DNA of 34,972 bases, from the NCBI GenBank assembly GCA_964385645.1, contig CAYLPT010000180.1, positions 1-34,972 on the forward strand, in the 5' to 3' direction. This document shows, piece after piece, positions 30,153 through 34,972 of this stretch. Every line of letters begins with the position of its first letter. Within the stretch, counting starts at the first letter, position 1. The notes beneath the pieces are model-generated. The model had not been told where the DNA came from and searched no databases. It saw only the letters and a program-made list of their open reading frames with translations. The position numbers and the translations under genes are program-made. Origin of the DNA: CAYLPT01 sp964385645. Its GTDB lineage: Bacteria; Armatimonadota; Hebobacteria; Hebobacterales; Hebobacteraceae.

Positions 30153-30847
30153 GCAGGCGCCCCTGCATCGCCATTGACGGCCCCGCGGCCTCCGGCAAGA
30201 CCACCCTCGCGCGGGCGCTCGCGGAGCGGCTGGGCTACCGCTACATTGACTCGGGCGCGATGTACCGCGCCCTCGCCTGGGCGGCACACCGGGCGGGCGT
30301 GGCGGCAGATGACGCCGAGCGCGTGGTCGCCCTGCTGGGGGAGGTCGCCATCGCGCTTGTCCCCCGGCCCGGGGGGGAGAACCAGGTGCTGGTGGATGGC
30401 CGGGACGTGAGCCAGGAGATCCGCGCCCCCGAGCTGGGGGAGCTGGCCTCGCGGCTGTCGGAGCTGCTGCCCGTGCGCCGCCGCATGGTGTCGCTCCAGC
30501 AGCAACTCGCCGCCGAGGGCGGGGTGGTGATGGAGGGGCGGGACATCCAGACGGTCGTGCTGCCCGAGGCCGAGGTGAAAGTCTTCCTCACCGCCACCCC
30601 GGAGGAGCGCGCCCGGCGGCGGCACGAGGAGCTTGAGCGCCGTGGCCACCCGCGCCCCCTGGAGGCGGTGCTGGCGGAGGTGAGGGAGCGGGACCGCCGG
30701 GACTCCACGAGGGAGCACTCGCCCCTGCGGGCGGCGGCCGACGCGGTGCACCTGGACACCACCGCCCTCCCCTTCGAGGAGGTGGTGGAGCGGGTGGTCC
30801 GGCTGGTGAGGGAGCGCACCGGCGTCGCGGCCGACGCGCCGGGCTAG
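30149..30847 (+). CDS. cmk: Cytidylate kinase
   Basis: Cmk phosphorylates CMP and dCMP. The protein is 232 residues, the normal length. CIAIDGPAASGKTTLARAL holds the P-loop, GYRYIDSGAMYRALAWAA is the CMP-binding signature, and VVMEGRDIQTVVLPEAEVKV with FLTATPEERARRR forms the lid side. RDRRDSTREHSPLRAAADAV matches the usual C-terminal CMP-kinase segment. GTG 30149 overlaps the hisI stop; a longer open frame to 30068 is inside hisI. It is the last gene of the operon and ends 1 base from the convergent secreted-protein gene. Confidence 0.95.
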   Translation: MSRRPCIAIDGPAASGKTTLARALAERLGYRYIDSGAMYRALAWAAHRAGVAADDAERVVALLGEVAIALVPRPGGENQVLVDGRDVSQEIRAPELGELASRLSELLPVRRRMVSLQQQLAAEGGVVMEGRDIQTVVLPEAEVKVFLTATPEERARRRHEELERRGHPRPLEAVLAEVRERDRRDSTREHSPLRAAADAVHLDTTALPFEEVVERVVRLVRERTGVAADAPG

Positions 30848-30848
30848 C

Positions 30849-31760
30849 TCACCGGGCCTGGACGTGCACCCGCAGGCGGGCCTCCGCGCTGCTCGTCTTG
30901 GCCTCCCCGGCCGCGAGGACGGTGATGCGCGTCGAGAGCCCGATATCGTAGTCCCCCCGCAACAGCCGGCCCCTCGTGGTGTCGAAGAACTCCGTGGAGG
31001 TGATCGTCTGGCGCAGCTCGGGGACCTCGACGCCGCCCGCCAGCGGGCCCGCGCCTCGGAAGCGGACCTCGGTGAAGCCGCCGATCCTGGCCACGCCGAA
31101 GTCCCCCTCCCTGGAGTGCGAGTCCAGGGTCCGCGAGGAGGTGATCACGATCGGCGCGGCCGGGCCGAAGGGCAGGAGCTGGCTGACCTCCCGCCAGGTC
31201 TCGCCCACGCCCACCGGCCGGTCGGGAAACAGCGGCTGACCAAAGCCCGCCAGCGACCCACCCGCGGCCGCGGGCAGCGCCTGGCCGAGCAGCTCCATGA
31301 GGCCGGCGTCGGCGAGGGACAGCTCGCCCACCCGCCCGTCTGGGGCGACGGTCATCTGCAGCGGCAGATCGAGCAAGGGGAGCCTGAGCGCGTCGCCGGC
31401 CGGAGGGGAGTGCTCTCGGCCATTGGCGAACCAGCGGAGCCGGCCGTCCTCGCGGGAGAAGCGGACCTGATCGGCGCCGATGCTGATCTCGAGGTTGAAG
31501 CGAGGCGTGGTGGCCTCCAGGCGGGCGGCGCCGTCGGGGCGGACCTCGACCACGCGCGCCGACAGGGAAACGTCGCCGCGCAGGCCGACCGCCGTCAGCT
31601 CGCCCTCGGGGGAGTGCACACCGCCGGAGCCGGTGAGGGCGACCTCATAGCGGAGAAGGTCGCCGGGGGCGAGCTTGAGGGCCAGCGGCACGGCCTGGTC
31701 GGCCGCCGCGGCCGCGGCGCAGGCGCCGATCAACAGCGCAGCGAGGACGAGTCGCCTCAT
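30849..31760 (-). CDS. Secreted protein of unknown function
   Basis: A 303-residue protein with a signal peptide (MRRLVLAALLIGACAAAAA, cleavage expected after the Ala run). The mature part is beta-rich, with KLAPGDLLRYEVALTGSGGV near the start, an acidic middle, RPVGVGETWREVSQLLPFGP and a C-terminal TRGRLLRGDYDIGLSTRITV. This order (a signal, a solvent-exposed beta domain, and a PVGVGETW block) resembles DUF6263-like lipid- or ligand-binding secreted proteins, but the match is not firm. GGGAGGG lies 7 bases before ATG 31760. It is monocistronic, with its own extended -10 promoter. Confidence 0.75.
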   Translation of the reverse strand: MRRLVLAALLIGACAAAAAADQAVPLALKLAPGDLLRYEVALTGSGGVHSPEGELTAVGLRGDVSLSARVVEVRPDGAARLEATTPRFNLEISIGADQVRFSREDGRLRWFANGREHSPPAGDALRLPLLDLPLQMTVAPDGRVGELSLADAGLMELLGQALPAAAGGSLAGFGQPLFPDRPVGVGETWREVSQLLPFGPAAPIVITSSRTLDSHSREGDFGVARIGGFTEVRFRGAGPLAGGVEVPELRQTITSTEFFDTTRGRLLRGDYDIGLSTRITVLAAGEAKTSSAEARLRVHVQAR

Positions 31761-31792
31761 GGTGTCCCTCCCTGGGCCTGGAGCCCGTGGAG

Positions 31793-31801
31793 ACTATACC
31801 A
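31793..31801 (-). promoter_or_regulatory. Extended -10 promoter of the secreted-protein gene
   Basis: TGG (31801-31799) directly precedes TATAGT (31798-31793) on the minus strand, about 32 bases upstream of ATG 31760. No -35 box is visible. Confidence 0.45.
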
Positions 31802-31864
31802 CATCCTTGGCCGGCCTTTGGCCGCGGCCGGGTACGGGCATCGCTGGCGGGGCGGCCGGCCGTG

Positions 31865-31873
31865 TGCTATAAT
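31865..31873 (+). promoter_or_regulatory. Extended -10 promoter of the response-regulator gene
   Basis: TGC (31865-31867) directly precedes a perfect TATAAT (31868-31873), giving a transcript start near 31880 and a leader of about 55 bases. No -35 box is visible. Confidence 0.55.
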
Positions 31874-31934
31874 GTCCGCGGCGGGGTGAGGGTTGCGCGC
31901 AGCTCGGCAATACCGCTGCATACGGGGAGAACGG

Positions 31935-32351
31935 ATGGAAGCTCAGCGTCGGATCTTGATCGTGGACGACCACCCGCCGACGGTGCAGTTGGTCAAGAGC
32001 GCAGTGGAGGGGTTGGGGCTCCAGGCCGATACCGCCGCGAACGGCGCCGAGTGTCTGCTGAAGGTGCACGAGCAGCGCCCCGATGTCATCATCCTGGACA
32101 TCATGATGCCGGTGCTGGACGGGTTCCAGACGCTGCGTCTCCTGCAGCAGTCGCAGGAGACGAGCGAGATACCGGTCATCATGCTGACGGCCCGCTCCTC
32201 GGATGTGGATGTGGCCCAGGGCTGGCGCTCAGGGGTCACCTCCTACATCACCAAGCCCTTCGCTATTGACCAGCTCATGGCCCTCGTGCAGCGGGTGCTG
32301 GAGGGCACGACCTTGGCGCAGGAGGGGGCCGGATCAACGTCCCAGCGGTGA
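31935..32351 (+). CDS. Single-domain response regulator (receiver only)
   Basis: A 138-residue CheY-like receiver domain with no output domain. The acidic pair is Asp11-Asp12 in ILIVDDHPPT, the phosphoacceptor is Asp55 in VIILDIMMPVLDG, the switch Thr85 is in VIMLTARSSD, and Lys107 is in YITKPFA, so it should be phosphorylatable. No histidine kinase is nearby. GGGGAG lies 5 bases before ATG 31935; the in-frame codons upstream of it are not needed. It probably acts by protein contact or as a relay in a phosphotransfer chain. Confidence 0.9.
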   Translation: MEAQRRILIVDDHPPTVQLVKSAVEGLGLQADTAANGAECLLKVHEQRPDVIILDIMMPVLDGFQTLRLLQQSQETSEIPVIMLTARSSDVDVAQGWRSGVTSYITKPFAIDQLMALVQRVLEGTTLAQEGAGSTSQR

Positions 32352-32402
32352 CCCTGCGACCCCGTGGGGCCGCCGCGGGCTCGTCGTCGAGGAGGAGGAG
32401 GC

Positions 32403-32708
32403 ATGCCTGGCTCAGAGATGATGGGCTGCCCTCACTGCGGGGCCCGGAACTCGACGAAGCGCGACTACTGCTATCAGTGCGACAAGCCCTTGCGGGGGCC
32501 CACCGGCGCCGCGCCCCAGGAAACCACGGAGTATGTCCCCACCTGCGCGAGCTGCTCTCACGCCTCGATCTTCCCCCCGCTCGGCCAGCGCATCAAGCCC
32601 GATGAGGTATGGTGCACAGAGCGCGACGAGGCGGTGCCCAGCGGGATGGTCGCCGGCGACTGCTTCAGCGAGGCCTTCGGCTGGAAGCGGGAGGAAATCC
32701 TCGACTGA
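32403..32708 (+). CDS. Small zinc-ribbon protein
   Basis: A 101-residue protein of unknown function. The N-terminal MMGCPHCGARNSTKRDYCYQ segment plus the next Cys makes a zinc ribbon (CxxC 13 residues before CxxC). The second half has CASCSHASIFPPLGQ, VWCTERDEAVPSGMVAGDC and SEAFGWKREEILD, giving a second cysteine set. ATG 32403 is chosen because it follows a GAGGAGGAGG run; ATG 32418 or 32421 are possible. It lies between the response regulator and the phosphodiester glycosidase gene, in the same direction. Confidence 0.7.
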   Translation: MPGSEMMGCPHCGARNSTKRDYCYQCDKPLRGPTGAAPQETTEYVPTCASCSHASIFPPLGQRIKPDEVWCTERDEAVPSGMVAGDCFSEAFGWKREEILD

Positions 32709-32721
32709 CCGCCTGCTTTTC

Positions 32722-33798
32722 GTGCTGGTCTCCACCTGCCTGTTGCAGCCGGCGGCCGCCCCCGGCCGGGCCGCGGATAGCTTAGCCTACCACCACCGCA
32801 GCGCGGCCGGCCTGGCGCTCCACGTCATCGAGGCGGACCTGAGCGATCCCCGGGTGCGAGTGGCGCCCGCGCTGGCCGGTGGGGGGGCCGGCCGCGACGA
32901 GGCCCTGTCCGGCTTCGTGGCCAGGCTCGCACCCGCGGCCGCCATCAACGGCACGTTTTTCGACACCCGCACCCGCCGGCCCATCGGCGATATCGTGATC
33001 GGCGGCGAGCTGCACCACTTCGGCGGGATGGGCACCGCCATCGCCTTCGCCCCCGATGGCGTGGACGTCATCCGCCTGCCCAAGAGCCGCACCGTGGACT
33101 GGTCCGAGCACACTGCCGCCCTCGCGGCCGGGCCGCTCCTGGTGTGGGGCGGCTTCCCCAAGCCCTGGCCCGGCGGGGAGGGCTTCGGGGACCCCAGCCT
33201 CTTCCGAGGCACGGCTCGGCGCTCGGCGGTCGGCGTGACCGCCGACAACCGCCTGCTGCTCGTCACCACCGATCGCGGGGCCTCCCTGCCCGCCCTCGCG
33301 CGCGCTCTGCGGGAGCTGGGCGCGCTCTACGCGCTCAACCTCGACGGGGGCAACTCGGCCGCGCTCTGGTACCGCGGGCGCACCATCGTCGCCCCCCGAC
33401 GCCGCCTGACCAACCTGCTCTGCGTCTACCTGGAGAACCCGGCCGGCCCCGCGCGGGCGTTGCGTCCACCCCGCGGCCTGGACTGGCGGGCGGGTTACCG
33501 GCCCCGGCCGACGCTCACGCTGTCCGCCGAGGGCCTGCAGGTGACCGCGACCCTCCCCAGGGAGTGGTGGGGAGAGCGCGCGGTGCTGCTGGCGGCAGAC
33601 GCCCCCCTGCCCGAGGGCGCTCTGGTCGCGATCGAGCTGGACGGGTCGCTCGTCGCGCTCGCCGGCCTTCTGCCGGCCGAGATCGCGCTCGACTGCTCCG
33701 ACCTGCGGGGGCCGCGGCACACCCTCAGCATCGTGCTGCGCAACGCCCAGGGCGAGGAGCTGGCGCGCTCCAGCCACGTCTTTTCGCCGGCCCGCTGA
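32722..33798 (+). CDS. Phosphodiester glycosidase (NAGPA-like) family protein
   Basis: A protein of about 358 residues with the phosphodiester glycosidase (DUF2233/NAGPA) domain, which removes sugars from phosphodiester links and is usually secreted in bacteria. The signature segments are AAAINGTFFDTRTRRPIGDI and LYALNLDGGNSAALWYRGRT. The N-terminus VLVSTCLLQPAAAPGRA is hydrophobic and looks like an export signal; Gly/Ala-rich filler follows. The start is uncertain: GTG 32722 is the first standard start codon, but CTG 32713 would add RLLF-like hydrophobic residues and improve the signal. The C-terminal third (LSAEGLQVTATLPREWWGER) has a separate beta-rich look. It begins 13 bases after the zinc-ribbon stop and ends 4 bases before miaB. 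Confidence 0.8.
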   Translation: MLVSTCLLQPAAAPGRAADSLAYHHRSAAGLALHVIEADLSDPRVRVAPALAGGGAGRDEALSGFVARLAPAAAINGTFFDTRTRRPIGDIVIGGELHHFGGMGTAIAFAPDGVDVIRLPKSRTVDWSEHTAALAAGPLLVWGGFPKPWPGGEGFGDPSLFRGTARRSAVGVTADNRLLLVTTDRGASLPALARALRELGALYALNLDGGNSAALWYRGRTIVAPRRRLTNLLCVYLENPAGPARALRPPRGLDWRAGYRPRPTLTLSAEGLQVTATLPREWWGERAVLLAADAPLPEGALVAIELDGSLVALAGLLPAEIALDCSDLRGPRHTLSIVLRNAQGEELARSSHVFSPAR

Positions 33799-33802
33799 CC
33801 CC

Positions 33803-34972
33803 GTGAGATACTGCATCATCACCTACGGCTGCCAGATGAACGAGGCCGACTCGCGGCTGATGGCGGGCGTGCTCGAGCGCGCGGGGTGGCGGCGGGCCGG
33901 GGGGCCGGAGGAGGCCGACCTCGTGGTGCTCAACACCTGCTCCGTGCGGGAGAGGCCGGAGCGCAAGGTGCGGGGCCGGCTCGACGAGCTGCGCCGGCTG
34001 CGGGGGCGGCGGCCCGGCCTCGTGGTCTGCGTAACCGGGTGCATGGCCCAACGAGAGGGCGAGCGCCTGGTGGAGGAGGGCGCGGACCTGGTGCTCGGCA
34101 CCCGCTGGTTCCACCGCATCGCGGAGTACGCGGAGCGCGCCCGGGCCGGCGAGCGCCCGGCCGTGCGCCTCGGCATGGAGGAGGATCCCTCGGCCGCCCT
34201 CGCTCCCGCGGACGACTCCCGGCCAGCGCCCCTGCGCGCCTTCGTCCCCATCATCCGCGGCTGCACCAACTTCTGCGCCTACTGCATCGTCCCGCACGTG
34301 CGCGGGCCCGAGGCCAGCCGCGCAGCCGACGACATACTCCGGGAGGTGGGGGACCTCGTCGCCCGGGGGACGCGGGAGGTGACCCTGCTGGGCCAGAACG
34401 TGCTGGCCTATGGCCGCGACCTCCCAGGCGGCGCGGATTTCCCCGGGCTGCTGCACGCCCTGGCCCGGATTCCTGACCTGTGGCGGATTCGCTTCACCAC
34501 CTGCCACCCGCGGGACGCGGGCGACGACCTGATCGCGGCGATGGCCGAGCTGGCCCCGGTGTGTGAGCACATCCACCTGCCCCTCCAGGCGGGGACTGAT
34601 CGGCTGCTGCAGGAGATGAACCGCGGCTATACGACCGGGCGCTACCTCGCCCTTGTCGAGGCGCTGCGGACCCGCGTGCCCGGGATCGCAGTGACCACCG
34701 ACCTCATGGTGGGGTTCCCGGGCGAGACGGAGGCGGATTTCGAGGAGAGCCTGCGGCTGTATGAACGCGTCCGCTTCGACGCCGCCTTCACCTTCGCGTT
34801 CTCTCCCCGACCCGGGACCGCCGCCGCCGCGCGCCCCGATCAGGTGCCGCCTGCGGAGCGCCTCGCGCGGTTGAGCCGGCTCATCGCGCTGCAGAACCGC
34901 ATTACCGTGGCGCGCAACGAGCAAGAGGTCGGCCGCACGGCCGAGGTGCTGGTGGGCGGCCCAGCCCAGCGG
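33803..34972 (+). CDS. miaB: tRNA-2-methylthio-N6-isopentenyladenosine synthase MiaB (cut by window edge)
   Basis: MiaB is a radical SAM methylthiotransferase that modifies position 37 of tRNAs reading codons that begin with U. The first 390 residues are present. The N-terminal cluster cysteines are Cys10 (TYGCQMNEADS), Cys46 (LNTCSVRER) and Cys80 (VTGCMAQREG), and the radical SAM cluster is CTNFCAYC at 154-161 (Cys154, Cys158, Cys161). The C-terminal FSPRPGTAAAARPDQVPP is typical of MiaB, and the TRAM domain continues past the edge. The TYGCQMN form favours MiaB over MtaB. GTG 33803 fits the family start but has a weak ribosome binding site. Confidence 0.94.
   Translation, partial: MRYCIITYGCQMNEADSRLMAGVLERAGWRRAGGPEEADLVVLNTCSVRERPERKVRGRLDELRRLRGRRPGLVVCVTGCMAQREGERLVEEGADLVLGTRWFHRIAEYAERARAGERPAVRLGMEEDPSAALAPADDSRPAPLRAFVPIIRGCTNFCAYCIVPHVRGPEASRAADDILREVGDLVARGTREVTLLGQNVLAYGRDLPGGADFPGLLHALARIPDLWRIRFTTCHPRDAGDDLIAAMAELAPVCEHIHLPLQAGTDRLLQEMNRGYTTGRYLALVEALRTRVPGIAVTTDLMVGFPGETEADFEESLRLYERVRFDAAFTFAFSPRPGTAAAARPDQVPPAERLARLSRLIALQNRITVARNEQEVGRTAEVLVGGPAQR

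Noticed and set aside
1..34972. Mobile element or horizontally acquired island
   Set aside because: No transposase, integrase or phage gene and no visible change in base composition was found.

Overview
The window is about 35 kb of very GC-rich bacterial chromosome. It is packed with housekeeping genes, and I see no phage, insertion sequence, CRISPR array or recognisable defence locus. Codon use and base composition look even throughout. Uroporphyrinogen-decarboxylase-like proteins without heme genes, a DUF6785/DUF6784-type membrane protein, Tat-exported beta-helix proteins, GH57/GH15 glycogen enzymes and a two-subunit class I fumarase suggest an uncultured lineage of the Armatimonadota/Planctomycetota type. 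That placement is inference from gene content only.

Layout, left to right. 1-2641 (minus): start of mutL (cut by the window edge) behind a B12-binding-type radical SAM gene. 2642-2917: non-coding, with a 38-bp all-GC perfect palindrome and a terminator-like hairpin. 2918-3367 (minus): a GspG-like pseudopilin, divergent from a 6-phospho-3-hexuloisomerase gene (3530-4087, plus). 4461-5528 (plus): a first UroD-like gene. 5449-6623 (minus): a LysM/G5 membrane protein and a small coupled membrane protein. 6712-12609 (minus): a tightly coupled glycogen operon (peptidase C26, glgA, GH15, GH57). 12697-12975: rpsT with a TTG start. 13050-14651: a Tat-exported beta-helix protein. 14828-15250: five tRNA genes (Glu, Val, Val, Asp, Phe) behind a strong promoter. 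15414-17482: a YkgJ-type protein, a CvpA-like protein with zinc ribbons, and an isoaspartyl methyltransferase with a hydrophobic leader. 17698-19996 (plus): nfnA-nfnB. 19996-20292: three related hairpins, followed by a small 23-residue-repeat protein. 20603-24130 (minus): a catabolic-looking cassette of sugar isomerase, UroD-like protein and enolase-superfamily enzyme. 24231-30847 (plus): one long operon of fumarase alpha and beta, hisH, hisA, hisF, a large membrane protein, hisI and cmk. 30849-31760 (minus): a secreted protein. 31935-34972 (plus): a response regulator, a zinc-ribbon protein, a phosphodiester glycosidase and miaB (cut by the edge).

Many genes within operons are joined by GTGA, ATGA or TGATG overlaps, which points to translational coupling. 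Six intergenic regions carry the same extended -10 promoter form (TG, then C or G, then a TATAAT-like box), mostly without a good -35 box.

The points most worth following up are: the fumarase-histidine operon with an unrelated 14-helix membrane protein inside it; the UroD-like/enolase/isomerase cassette, in which the UroD-like gene appears to start at CTG; the covarying hairpin family at 19996-20120 next to an exact 23-residue repeat protein; and the 38-bp palindrome. I found no clear-cut new multi-gene system beyond these.
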